36,265 nt of DNA, taken from Candidatus Vogelbacteria bacterium CG10_big_fil_rev_8_21_14_0_10_51_16. GTDB taxonomy: Bacteria > Patescibacteriota > Minisyncoccia > Phycocordibacterales > JACRKE01. The stretch is from assembly GCA_002774795.1 (NCBI GenBank), contig PCYI01000021.1, forward strand, positions 350-36,614, read 5' to 3'. A program made the translations under genes and the position numbers. The notes beneath the pieces are model-generated. The model was not told the DNA's origin. It saw nothing but the letters and a program-made list of their open reading frames with translations, and did no database searches. Of this stretch, positions 14,902 through 23,337 are shown in pieces (position 1 is the stretch's first letter; the number at the start of each line of letters is the position of its first letter).

Positions 14902-14930
14902 CAGTTAAGCAAATCTGGATGGTTTGTCAA
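14902..14930 (-). promoter_or_regulatory. Promoter of the guanylate-kinase-like gene
   Basis: On the minus strand a perfect TTGACA (14930-14925), 17 nt and a weak TAACTG (14907-14902). A second TTGACT lies nearer the gene, so the exact start is uncertain. Confidence 0.4.
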
Positions 14931-14976
14931 AGAGCTGTATGAGGCCACGATGTGTCGTTCGCCGCTTAAAGTGACA

Positions 14977-15096
14977 AGACCGTCCGATAAAAATCCCGCC
15001 ATGGCGGGATGCTGTGATAAAAGTCTTTTCGATTAGCCACATGGAATGTATTAGGAATTAAGAAGCCTTGCTTCCGGGCCCGTTTTCGGACGGTCT
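14977..15096. repeat. 120-bp element with 11-bp terminal inverted repeats
   Basis: AGACCGTCCGA (14977-14987) and TCGGACGGTCT (15086-15096) are perfect inverted repeats. Inside is the palindrome ATCCCGCCATGGCGGGAT. No coding frame is seen. It has the size and shape of a small non-autonomous element, or of a long-range RNA stem. Confidence 0.5.
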
Positions 15097-15114
15097 GGGA
15101 AGGGGGAGGCACTG

Positions 15115-15675
15115 CTACTTCTTTGTGAGCCAATAGGCGAGGGCACCCGCCACGAGAAATAGGAGGGTGACGGTGGTGGGGAGAGTCGAGGCAATGCCGA
15201 GGCGCTGGAGGAGAGTTTGCGAGGTGGTGGCCGTAGCCTGAAGAGATGCGGGTTCTTCGCCTAAGCCACCCACTACTTCTGTGTGCTCGGCGACAAAAGT
15301 AACCCCATTCGAATCAAGTGCTTCAGTTCCCTGTCTTTTTGACCACGAGTCCAACCCCCTCCCCGCCTCCCCGTGGCCAGGGGGAGGAGAATTTAATGCC
15401 GTGTTCATATCTGCTTTTTCTCTGTCCTTCAGAATTGTCTGCCTACCTGCCAGTTCGCACGAAGCAAGAGCGCCGGCGACCACGATGGGTTGTCTGTCGG
15501 AATCACAGATACAGCCACCCCACTCATCGCGGCCGACAGCATTGAAAGGGCATACCTCTTGCACACATACTCCCCTGCTAGACAAAACGAAACCAAACGG
15601 GCAAGCGTACTGCGCTCCGCTCTGTATGGGGAGGAGTAGGGGTAAAAGCAAAACTACCCACAATCTATTTTTCAT
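15115..15675 (-). CDS. Cysteine-rich surface protein with C-terminal LPTTV-helix-KK
   Basis: The 186-residue protein has a cleavable-type signal peptide (1-21), a cysteine-rich segment with seven cysteines in about 50 residues (25-73) resembling a small EGF-like fold, a linker, and a C-terminal LPTTV followed by a hydrophobic helix and KK. That tail resembles a cell-wall sorting signal, with V in place of the usual G, and a sortase gene lies at 21245. Residues 95-110 (SPPPGHGEAGRGL) are encoded by a palindromic C-rich block and may be an insertion. The rest is unrecognised. There is no clear Shine-Dalgarno sequence. Confidence 0.72.
   Translation of the reverse strand: MKNRLWVVLLLPLLLPIQSGAQYACPFGFVLSSRGVCVQEVCPFNAVGRDEWGGCICDSDRQPIVVAGALASCELAGRQTILKDREKADMNTALNSPPPGHGEAGRGLDSWSKRQGTEALDSNGVTFVAEHTEVVGGLGEEPASLQATATTSQTLLQRLGIASTLPTTVTLLFLVAGALAYWLTKK
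15346..15393. repeat. Palindromic C-rich block inside the cysteine-rich protein gene
   Basis: CCTCCCC-GTGGCCA-GGGGAGG (hairpin at 15366-15387) is flanked by further C-runs and lies in frame. The core matches the intergenic copy at 9269-9294 over most of TGGCC-CGGGGAGG. Confidence 0.5.
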
Positions 15676-15788
15676 AACAGGGCAGTCTATGTGAAGTCAC
15701 CATACTTCGCAATCTCTATCCGCAGAACCACATAATTAGACACATTGTATTTAACCAATCACTGTATAGTGTAATTAGTGCGCGATTG

Positions 15789-16301
15789 TTAATACGTAGC
15801 CAAAAAACTGCCAACCAGAATACCGACGGCAATGGCGATGCCACCGATGATGAGCATGCGGAGAGTGCTCTTCACAGGCGACGAGCGCGAGAGAGTGGCA
15901 CTTGCGGCACCCAGAAGAGCCAGTGCTACGGCCGAAAGAGCGAGAGAGTGAGAAAAAGCATCCGGGCCAGGCACAAAAAGGTATGGAGAAAGCGGAATAA
16001 ATCCAGAGAGAACATAGGCACCAAACATAATGGCCGCCTCTCGCACCGGACGACTCGCCCTCGTTTGTGAGTCGCCCAGATAGTCATCGGCAGAACTTTC
16101 CGAAAGAAAGCTACCGGCGGACATGGAGACCGCCTCTACAAAGATGAGGACAACCCCAGTGAGGATAATAGTCTCCCGCGGGGAACCAGCGGCGGCCACG
16201 CCGGAAAGGAGGCCGACTGTGGACGCCAGACTGTCTTCCACCCCAAACACAAAAGTGCGCAGATAGGAAGCTTGAATTTCTTTGCGAGAATTAAAGTTCA
16301 T
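15789..16301 (-). CDS. VIT1/CCC1 family iron or manganese transporter
   Basis: This integral membrane transporter family exports or stores Fe2+ or Mn2+. The 170-residue protein begins with the family's hallmark first helix VFGVEDSLASTVGLLSGVAAAG, where a D or E in this helix binds metal. It then shows EAVSMSAGSFLSE and three more helices, five in all. The cytoplasmic metal-binding domain between helices 2 and 3 is short, as in small bacterial members. The ATG at 16301 is preceded by TTTGAG/TAATAT promoter-like boxes and no Shine-Dalgarno sequence. Confidence 0.82.
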   Translation of the reverse strand: MNFNSRKEIQASYLRTFVFGVEDSLASTVGLLSGVAAAGSPRETIILTGVVLIFVEAVSMSAGSFLSESSADDYLGDSQTRASRPVREAAIMFGAYVLSGFIPLSPYLFVPGPDAFSHSLALSAVALALLGAASATLSRSSPVKSTLRMLIIGGIAIAVGILVGSFLATY

Positions 16302-16365
16302 GTTTTTCGTGATATTACCATGTATTAATAAATCTCAAATCGCATTCCGGCTCTGGCGTGTCAAC

Positions 16366-17451
16366 TTAATCAAGAATCGCGGTGACAAATTTAGGGGGAG
16401 TTGCCCGGTCTTCCAGTTTGAAATTAATTCGACCGATAAGTTGACGGCGAACGGTCTCGACATCTACACGCCAATAGCCTTCTTCTGGCGAGGTACGTAA
16501 GGAGTACGTTCGGAAGCCACCATCACGACCACCCGCGATGGGGAGCTCGACACGCTGAATGGTTTTCCATTGCCCGACCGACTCATCGTAATGTCGCCAA
16601 TGATGGAAAACAGTAAGATTAAAGCGTGTCGGAGAAAAAATAGCGGTGTAAACAAAGATTGGCTCATTTGCAAGACGTGGCACGCGATCAAACTGCCGAA
16701 GGTAGTCGAGCCATTCGGGCTCCTCGGCGGTAACTCGATAGGCACCGTTCGGCAAACGCGTGATGTTGTGGTACACGCCAGCCGCCTCCATGGCAAGAGG
16801 AATGGGCGGAATAATGTTTGCAAAATACATGACATTGAAAACGGCGTAAATACAAAGCAGTGTGTAGCCAAGCTCACGCCTTTCCTTGGCGTCAATATCG
16901 CGAGAAAACCAATCGAGTCCGCGCAAAACCAGGTCCATAAGGGCAAGGCTTAGGATGCCACTCAAGAGAAAAGTGCCAGCACTCACAGTCTTGGTAAGAA
17001 TAGGAATGAGCACGATGCAGTATGAAAAAAGAGCTGTGAAAAAGATGGCGAGACGAAATGTTAAACGTTCATAACGCGAACGAAAAAATTCATTCCCAAT
17101 AAAGAGAACAACGAGCAGAACAAGAAACGGCCAACTCGAAGAGATGGTGCCACTCTTTGTATAGAAGATGACAAACTTCCCAAAGAGGCCACCGAAGGCG
17201 AACTGTAGAACAAAAGGCAGGAGGGCACGGAGCTTTTCAAGAAGGTGATGGCGGCGATACCATCCAACATGAACATGCATGAGCGCAATAGCAAAAAGAC
17301 CAATAACGAGATGAGCTATAATCCCGACATTTTCAAAGAGAAGGTCAATGCGTTGAAAAAAGATAATGTCAAAAACAAAACCGGAAACAAGGCCGAGTAT
17401 CGAGAGGGGTCTCTCGTGCTTTATAAAAAAGGTGGTGAGAGCGGAGAGCAT
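16366..17451 (-). CDS. Polytopic membrane protein with C-terminal DUF2914 domain
   Basis: The 361-residue protein has about seven or eight hydrophobic segments in residues 15-220, then a soluble C-terminal domain containing VFHHWRHYDE, VELPIAGGRDGGFRTYS and EGYWRVDV. This tryptophan and GGR pattern is the DUF2914 family, of unknown function and probably extracytoplasmic. It starts directly after a CCTACTT-type repeat. The P-type ATPase gene lies upstream on the same strand, 46 bp away, so the two may be co-transcribed. Confidence 0.72.
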   Translation of the reverse strand: MLSALTTFFIKHERPLSILGLVSGFVFDIIFFQRIDLLFENVGIIAHLVIGLFAIALMHVHVGWYRRHHLLEKLRALLPFVLQFAFGGLFGKFVIFYTKSGTISSSWPFLVLLVVLFIGNEFFRSRYERLTFRLAIFFTALFSYCIVLIPILTKTVSAGTFLLSGILSLALMDLVLRGLDWFSRDIDAKERRELGYTLLCIYAVFNVMYFANIIPPIPLAMEAAGVYHNITRLPNGAYRVTAEEPEWLDYLRQFDRVPRLANEPIFVYTAIFSPTRFNLTVFHHWRHYDESVGQWKTIQRVELPIAGGRDGGFRTYSLRTSPEEGYWRVDVETVRRQLIGRINFKLEDRATPPKFVTAILD

Positions 17452-17454
17452 GGG

Positions 17455-17496
17455 AATAGAAAGTAGGCTCTAGGAAGTAGGCAGTAGGGAGCAAAC
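17455..17496 (-). repeat. CCTACTT-type repeat before the DUF2914 start
   Basis: On the minus strand CCTACTGCCTACTTCCTA and CCTACTTTCTA run up to the ATG at 17451. It resembles the repeat before the nuclease gene (6172-6215). Confidence 0.5.
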
Positions 17497-17497
17497 G

Positions 17498-20239
17498 CTA
17501 CGCTGAACTCTGCGCGTGGCGCACGATAAACTTTCGGATCTCTTCCATAAGCACAATAGTCCCGGCGAAGGCGATGGCGAGGAACCATAAACGGGCATCC
17601 ATGGCGACAGTACCAAAAACTCGCTGAAGTGTGGGTACTGTAGTAATGACAACATGCATGAGCACGGCTACTGTGGTAGCGCCGAGCAGATACCAGTTCA
17701 TAGGCACGCGTCGGCTTGCTATCGAGGCCGTGCGAGAGCGACAGTTCCAGGCATTCCACCACTGGGAAGCGGCAAGCGCGGTTAGAATGGCCGTCTGCAA
17801 AAGCGCTCCTTGTACGATGTCACCCAAAATATACACAAAGAGGGCGGTGGCCCCGACCATCGTGACGCTCATTAAAAAAATGCGCAACGCCATCGAAGTA
17901 TCGATGAGTGACCTGGAACGGATTGGCCCGCTTTCACGCGAGCGCGCGAGTTTCGGCTCAAGCACCAAAGGAATCACAAGTATGCCGTCAGTCACAAAGT
18001 TTAGCCAAATAATCTGCGAAGCGGTAATAGGTAAGGCCGAGCCCACAAAAAGTGCCCCGACCACAAACAGAAGCTCTCCGATTGAAGTGGAGAAGAGATA
18101 GAGAAGTACCTGCTTTAGAGAGATGGTGATGCTTCTCCCCTCTTCGACGGCGGCACCCAAAGTGGAAAGATTTCCGTCTACGAGCACGATGTCGGCAGCC
18201 TCACGCGCTACCTCCGTCCCCTCCCCGCCCATGGCAATGCCCAGGTCGGCGCCCACAAGCGAGAGGGCGTCATTCACCCCGTCCCCCGTCATGGCAACCG
18301 TGTCGCCGTTTTCGCGCAGGGCCTTGACGATGCGTAGCTTGTGCTCGGGAGTAACGCGCGCGAAAACATCACGCGAAGGAACAAGCTCCAAAAGCTTTTT
18401 ATCGTCCGCCTCCTCTATTTCCAGACCGGTCAGGACGGCCGGGTCATGAGCGATGCCGACTGATTTCGCAATGGCGCGGGCGGTGAGTGGGTGGTCACCG
18501 GTAATCATCACCACCTTTATTCCCGTGGCTCGAATGTCACGTATGGCGGAAACCGCGCTTGCCCGCAAAGAGTCCGCGATGCCGAGAAGGCCCACCAAAC
18601 AAAGCTCGTCTATCTCCTCCGCTTTAGCCACAAGAGGCGCGTTTTCGCGGCGACCAACCGCGATCACTCGCAATCCTTTTTCCGAAAGTTCGCGCACCTG
18701 CGCGTCATACCATTCGCGCTCCTTTATACCACAACGCGCGCATCCACCACGTTGCCAATAGGTAACCACTTTTTCCATAATGGCCTCGGGAGCTCCGGCC
18801 ACCGAAAGGGTGGGGACCCCGGCCACGTCGTGGATGGCGGCGTGGTATTTTGTCTCCCGATGAAATGGATACTCGCGCAGAACAGGATGGGCCGCCTCGA
18901 TGGTGGCTCTGTCGAAGCCAAGCATGGCCCCAAAGGTAATCATGGCCGCCTCGGTAGGGTCACCGGAAACCACGTGCCACTGTTTGCCACCGTGCTTGGA
19001 TTCAATGATGGCCGTTGAAGAACGGGTGACGAGCCGCGCGAGCTCCATCAAGCCGGGGTTTTCATGTGGTTCGACCACCTTCTTTCCATGAGTAATAAAA
19101 CCAGTCGGCTCGTAGCCAAGCCCGCCGACCGCGTAGCGCTTGCCTTCCACGATAGCCTCCTGGACCCGCATCTCGTTTAGGGTAAGGGTGCCGGTTTTAT
19201 CAACCGCAAGCACATTTACCCGACCAAGGGCTTCGACCGCTTGCAGACGCTTTACGAGCGCATGCCTCTTGGCCATACGCGTCACCCCCACGGCGAGCAC
19301 TACCGTGACCACAATTGGAAGCCCCGATGGCACGGCCGAGACCGCAATAGCCACCGCCCCCGCAAACATCTCTCTCGCAGGCACACCGATACCAATACCC
19401 ACAAAATAGGTGGTGGAAACAATAATTCCAATTCCCCACAAAATCCCGCGCGAAAGACGCTTGATGCTCACCTTCAAGGGCGTATCCTGCTCCGCCCCCT
19501 CTAGCTCGTGGGCAATAGTGCCGATGGCAGTGGCCGTGCCGGTGGCGGTCACAACCGCGAGCGCGCGCCCACGAGTTACGGCTGTCCCCTTAAAGACCAT
19601 GCACTTCTGCTCATGTACGGGGAGCTTTGGTCTCGCAAGAGCCTCCGTCTGCTTCTCGACAGCCATCGACTCTCCGGTAAGAAGGGCCTCGTCTACAGCC
19701 AGGTCGCGCACCTCAATGAGGCGCCCATCGGCGGGCACTCGGTCGCCTTCGGCGAGCACAATGATGTCTCCGAGCACAATGCCTACATCTACTAAAGTGC
19801 GCGTCCTACCGCCTCTCAAAACAGCCGCCGTCCCCTTAGTAAAACGCTTTAAAGATCGCAGGGCCCCCTCGGCCTTGCCCCCCTGATAAGCACCGATGAT
19901 AGCGTTTAACAGAAGCACCACGGCAATGACAATAGCGTCGACATGGTCACCGATAAAAGCGACCGCGGCCGCGGAGACCATAAGAACAACTATCAAGGGG
20001 TCCGTAAATTGGCGCAGGACAATCTCCGCCCAAGTCGGAGGAGGCGCATCGGGCAAACTGTTTAGACCGTCACGCTCAAGACGCAGTTTCACTTCATGTT
20101 CCGTAAGTCCACTCCGCGTTGTGGCAAGCGCCTTCAAAGCGGCGGCAGGAGTTAGAGTGTGCCACGCACATACTGCTGATTTTTTTATTCGTCGTGACAA
20201 TAATCTATTTACCATTCCATCATTGTAGCACGGAGACAT
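17498..20239 (-). CDS. P-type cation-transporting ATPase (P2-like)
   Basis: It pumps cations using ATP through a phospho-aspartate. Motifs in its 913 residues: LTGES (187-191, actuator), PSGLP (304-308, helix 4), DKTGTLT (D347 is phosphorylated), KGLRVIAVG, MITGDHPLTA, MTGDGVNDALSL and the helix-6 NFVTDG. Ten membrane helices are expected. The overall order matches Ca2+/Na+/H+-type P2 and P3 pumps. The helix-4 glutamate of Ca2+ pumps (PEGLP) is serine here, so the ion is uncertain. The ATG at 20239 is used; a second ATG nine codons in (MVNRLL) is possible. No strong Shine-Dalgarno sequence. Confidence 0.92.
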   Translation of the reverse strand: MSPCYNDGMVNRLLSRRIKKSAVCAWHTLTPAAALKALATTRSGLTEHEVKLRLERDGLNSLPDAPPPTWAEIVLRQFTDPLIVVLMVSAAAVAFIGDHVDAIVIAVVLLLNAIIGAYQGGKAEGALRSLKRFTKGTAAVLRGGRTRTLVDVGIVLGDIIVLAEGDRVPADGRLIEVRDLAVDEALLTGESMAVEKQTEALARPKLPVHEQKCMVFKGTAVTRGRALAVVTATGTATAIGTIAHELEGAEQDTPLKVSIKRLSRGILWGIGIIVSTTYFVGIGIGVPAREMFAGAVAIAVSAVPSGLPIVVTVVLAVGVTRMAKRHALVKRLQAVEALGRVNVLAVDKTGTLTLNEMRVQEAIVEGKRYAVGGLGYEPTGFITHGKKVVEPHENPGLMELARLVTRSSTAIIESKHGGKQWHVVSGDPTEAAMITFGAMLGFDRATIEAAHPVLREYPFHRETKYHAAIHDVAGVPTLSVAGAPEAIMEKVVTYWQRGGCARCGIKEREWYDAQVRELSEKGLRVIAVGRRENAPLVAKAEEIDELCLVGLLGIADSLRASAVSAIRDIRATGIKVVMITGDHPLTARAIAKSVGIAHDPAVLTGLEIEEADDKKLLELVPSRDVFARVTPEHKLRIVKALRENGDTVAMTGDGVNDALSLVGADLGIAMGGEGTEVAREAADIVLVDGNLSTLGAAVEEGRSITISLKQVLLYLFSTSIGELLFVVGALFVGSALPITASQIIWLNFVTDGILVIPLVLEPKLARSRESGPIRSRSLIDTSMALRIFLMSVTMVGATALFVYILGDIVQGALLQTAILTALAASQWWNAWNCRSRTASIASRRVPMNWYLLGATTVAVLMHVVITTVPTLQRVFGTVAMDARLWFLAIAFAGTIVLMEEIRKFIVRHAQSSA

Positions 20240-20330
20240 ATGACATTCTCCACAATACTAGGCACATCATGGCTATTATTCTGTATTGTAAGGTATGGAG
20301 CGACCGCTACTTCATCATTTGATGAGTTAC

Positions 20331-20360
20331 AAAAAAAGACCTCCATGGAGGTCTCTTTTT
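20331..20360 (-). terminator. Bidirectional terminator after the 51-residue gene
   Basis: A perfect stem, GACCTCCATGGAGGTC, is flanked by A7 on one side and T5 on the other. It stops transcription from the minus-strand 51-residue gene, 20 bp after its stop codon, and insulates the ATPase gene. Confidence 0.8.
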
Positions 20361-20379
20361 GAACGCGGTTGCGCGAAAA

Positions 20380-20535
20380 CTAGGCGGCTGCCTGCTCACC
20401 ACCTTTGGCGGGAGCGGCCTCCTCTGAAGCACCTTCCACAGGAGCTCCAGGGTTCATCGGGTCCGCGGCCGGAGCGGTGGGGTCCATAGGATTTGCGACC
20501 GGAGTGGCCGGATCAATCGGGTTTCCTTCTTCCAT
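20380..20535 (-). CDS. 51-residue acidic Pro/Ala-rich protein
   Basis: ATG (20535) to TAG (20380). The protein is built of repeats of the type NPIDPATPV / NPMDPTAPA / DPMNPGAPV (three copies, residues 5-33), followed by an Ala/Glu/Gly-rich tail. It is disordered and acidic, with no signal peptide. The regular repeat, the sharp terminator 20 bp downstream and the 700-bp gene-free stretch upstream argue for a real short gene. Comparable small Pro/Ala/Glu-rich proteins occur in CPR genomes, with unknown roles. TTGTCA and TAAATA-like boxes lie upstream but are weak. Confidence 0.68.
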   Translation of the reverse strand: MEEGNPIDPATPVANPMDPTAPAADPMNPGAPVEGASEEAAPAKGGEQAAA

Positions 20536-21244
20536 AGTATTTTGTATTTAGTCGTTATTAGGGCTGACAAAATTCGACCCCGACGCAAACAACTTCGCCC
20601 AACCTATTTAGGCAGACAAAGTCTCTGTGGCAGAAAAATCACACAACAGAGACAAAAGAGAGCGACGGTTTTTGAAGTATAGCATACTCAGACCGCTAAG
20701 CCAAATTGAAGACTTTCTGGATGGACCAAAAACCGCGGAGTCTTACATTGACTCCCATAAATGGACACACTTCGAGAGATAACATGCCAACTTAATACAC
20801 TTTTTTAGCCGCAAAACTCAAGGCAACAAAGAATGGTCGCGCTTGCGCTTTTGGCTTATCTATTGGCAAACTCCCTGTTGAGCTTTTTTTGTTTATGCGT
20901 TGTCGTTAAAATTAAAATCCGTCTTCGAAACGGATATTACAAACTAGAAAAGATAACCTGAGACTGTAGAAAGAGTAGGCACCCTCCATTTGAGAGAAGT
21001 AGGAGGAGACGTGCTACAAAAACACCACAAAAGCACGAAATCATAAAACTAAAGCACGAAACAAGCACTAAATTCAAGGCTCTAAGATTAGAAACAGAAT
21101 TAGTTTAGATATTTATGATTTTGTGCTTAGAATTTGTTTCGTGCTTCAGATTTCGTGCTTCGTGCTTTATCTGGAGTTCTGTACTCTGAAGTCTGGACTC
21201 TGCCTCCTTCCAGTGGTCATTTCTCTACAGTTTCAAAATACACT
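20536..21244. other. 709-bp gene-free interval
   Basis: No convincing gene is visible on either strand. It holds an 8-bp-stem hairpin GTCTCTGT/ACAGAGAC (20621-20653), AT-rich tracts with several TATACT-like words (around 20674-20690), a CCGTCTTCGAAACGG hairpin (about 20921-20935) and, at its right end, the GTGCTTCG repeat element. An undetected structured RNA cannot be excluded. Confidence 0.5.
21030..21168. repeat. GTGCTTCG inverted-repeat element, second copy
   Basis: AAGCACGAAACAAGCACTAA (from about 21051) is complementary to the right arm, and 21134-21168 is identical to 4983-5017 over 35 bp. The element stops about 75 bp before the sortase start. Confidence 0.6.
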
Positions 21245-22045
21245 ATGATATCAAGCACCCTTCTCACTTCGCTCTCCGCGGCTATTCTTCAACTCTCACT
21301 ACTCTATTCATCATCACTTACTTTACCTATTACAAGCGCCCATGTTTCGCCAGATGCCGGCACAAACACGACTATCCGCCCCACAAACAACCACACTGTT
21401 CAGAAAAGTGGCTCGACGACAAAAAATATCACCGGTGTAGGTGGAGCAACCAGACCCATGATATCGGCAGAAAACAGCGAGTTAGTGTCTGCCAATAGTG
21501 CTACCTCCCCCACTAATACCCTTGTCTTGACTTCTCGCTCCGTAGGGGTCGGGTCCTCGACTGGGCGATACATATCAAACTCTTCTTTAGGTAGCGCCCT
21601 CGAGGAAAATCGGAGGACGCATGTGCCGGTGCGCCTAGTGGCTCCCGCTATCGGCCTTAACGCCCCCATCATTTCCGTTGGCAAAAATGACAAAGGAGAG
21701 ATGGCTGTGCCTAGCGCCGGCTCGGGGGCGGTAGGTTGGTATAGCCACGGGGGCAGACCGGGCGAAAGTGGCACAGCTGTTCTCGCGGCTCATGTTTTTG
21801 ACGCTTTTGCAGACCTACATCGTCTCGCGATCGGCAACGACATTTATGTCAACACCGCCGAGGGCGAATCTCTTCGTTTTGTCATTGAAAAGAGAGAGCG
21901 TTACGGTATCACCGCTCTTTCACCACAAGATCTGTTCGGTGACAGGGGCTCTCCTCGCCTGCACCTCATCACCTGCGCCGGTCGCTATATCCCCGCCCTC
22001 GGCACCTACGAGGACCGCATCGTCCTCACCGCCCGCTTAATCTAG
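21245..22045 (+). CDS. Sortase family transpeptidase
   Basis: Sortases cut a C-terminal sorting motif and join surface proteins to an amine acceptor. The 266-residue protein has an N-terminal signal anchor (about residues 5-27), a long Ser/Thr-rich linker, and a sortase domain from about 145: VRLVAPAIGLNAPI, VGWYSHGG, the histidine in AAHVF, the cysteine in LHLITCAG and the arginine in YEDRIVL. The H-C-R triad is complete. The longer frame begins inside the GTGCTTCG repeat, so the ATG at 21245 is chosen. Class (E or F-like) is uncertain. A possible substrate is the LPTTV-tailed protein at 15115. It is convergent with the thrombospondin-repeat gene. Confidence 0.85.
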   Translation: MISSTLLTSLSAAILQLSLLYSSSLTLPITSAHVSPDAGTNTTIRPTNNHTVQKSGSTTKNITGVGGATRPMISAENSELVSANSATSPTNTLVLTSRSVGVGSSTGRYISNSSLGSALEENRRTHVPVRLVAPAIGLNAPIISVGKNDKGEMAVPSAGSGAVGWYSHGGRPGESGTAVLAAHVFDAFADLHRLAIGNDIYVNTAEGESLRFVIEKRERYGITALSPQDLFGDRGSPRLHLITCAGRYIPALGTYEDRIVLTARLI

Positions 22046-22069
22046 ATAGTCTTCGACCTGACACTTTCT

Positions 22070-23323
22070 TCATTCACCTGCCTCTTTTTCATCGCTTTCG
22101 CTCCCTTCAAGCATCTTCTCGTCCGAGCGAGCAAAGGGGTTGCCCGCATGGCGCACACTTAAAACAAAGAGTGCGATGAGTACCAAAATAGCCACGCCCA
22201 TGCCCGCCCATGGAATCCAGGCGTGTCGTTCTGTCAGCCGACTTTCCTCATCATCGCAAACGTCGCCGATGCCATCGCCGTCGGTGTCGCGCTGGTCGCG
22301 ATTGGGTGTGTTTGGGCAATTGTCTTTATGGTTTGAGAGGCCGTCTCGGTCCCAGTCGTCGCAGGCGTCCCCGCGCCCGTTGCCGTCTATATCCTCTTGA
22401 GCGGGATTGGCGACATAAACGCAGTTATCGCGAGTATCTGGGATACTGTCTTTGTCGACATCGGCCGGAGAGAACGCTTCGTTCTCTTGGGCTAACCCCG
22501 AGGGAAGCACGAGGAGGCCGGCGTCAACTTCGAGATTTGGCCTCTCTTTGCTAGGGGGCGAGACCGCTCGGTCCGCGTCAAAATAGATGCGATAGGTGCG
22601 TTCCGGTTGCGCAAGAAAGCGGAGCGCCACCCCTTTGACGGTGGTAGCTTGGTCTTGCGTGAGCTCAAGCTCTGCCACCCGCAAGGGTTGGACATGACCA
22701 AGAGAGACGCGCCACTCTTTCGCGGTCGTAATGGGAAAAGTAATAACCGTCCCCTCCATGGGTCTTTTGGCGACCACAGTCTCCAGATTTCCGTTTTCTG
22801 TGACAACACTCACGGTGACTGTCCGTGGTAACGCGACATGAGGAGGCAAAGTGAGAGTGAGGCGCGACGAACGCACCGGCTCCGATGCCGAAAACACAAA
22901 GATAGCCTCCGTAGCTGTCTCGCCGTCGGCCACGGAGGGAAAGGAAACATAGGTAGCGGAGTCGCGGTCGACGACATCGCGCGGGGCTCCACTCGTAGTC
23001 TCCGGCAAGACACGGACACTGAAGGGAGCTTCGTTGCGTCTCTCCTCGAGACGCACTAAGTGGGGCACAAACTCCATAGTGGTCGTATCGAGAACGGCGT
23101 AGGTATAACGGTCGGAAACGGTGTCCGAAAAAGAAAGCTCGACGGCGGTCGGGACAAAGATGTCTAGTTTCGGAATGGAGCGATACTGGCGGAAGGCGCC
23201 GGTCGTCTCCTCTAGCGGTGGCGGCTCGGATATGGGAGTAAGGGCGAGAAGTGGCTGGGTCGCAAGACCAAAAACAAGGAGGCCGACAATGGAGCCAATA
23301 AGTGTAAGAGTTTTGCGGGACAT
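22070..23323 (-). CDS. Membrane protein with thrombospondin type 3 calcium-binding repeats
   Basis: The 417-residue protein has an N-terminal signal segment, a beta-rich region of about 260 residues (with a DUF3999-like feel but not firmly recognised), then thrombospondin type 3 repeats: DVDKDSIPDTRDNC, DIDGNGRGDACDDWDRDG and DTDGDGIGDVCDD, whose aspartates bind Ca2+. A membrane helix (HAWIPWAGMGVAILVLIALF) and an acidic cytoplasmic tail end the protein. It is the last gene of an operon with DUF2339 (14 bp apart) and FecR-domain genes, suggesting a joint envelope role. Confidence 0.82.
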   Translation of the reverse strand: MSRKTLTLIGSIVGLLVFGLATQPLLALTPISEPPPLEETTGAFRQYRSIPKLDIFVPTAVELSFSDTVSDRYTYAVLDTTTMEFVPHLVRLEERRNEAPFSVRVLPETTSGAPRDVVDRDSATYVSFPSVADGETATEAIFVFSASEPVRSSRLTLTLPPHVALPRTVTVSVVTENGNLETVVAKRPMEGTVITFPITTAKEWRVSLGHVQPLRVAELELTQDQATTVKGVALRFLAQPERTYRIYFDADRAVSPPSKERPNLEVDAGLLVLPSGLAQENEAFSPADVDKDSIPDTRDNCVYVANPAQEDIDGNGRGDACDDWDRDGLSNHKDNCPNTPNRDQRDTDGDGIGDVCDDEESRLTERHAWIPWAGMGVAILVLIALFVLSVRHAGNPFARSDEKMLEGSESDEKEAGE

Positions 23324-23337
23324 AATTACGGGTGGCC

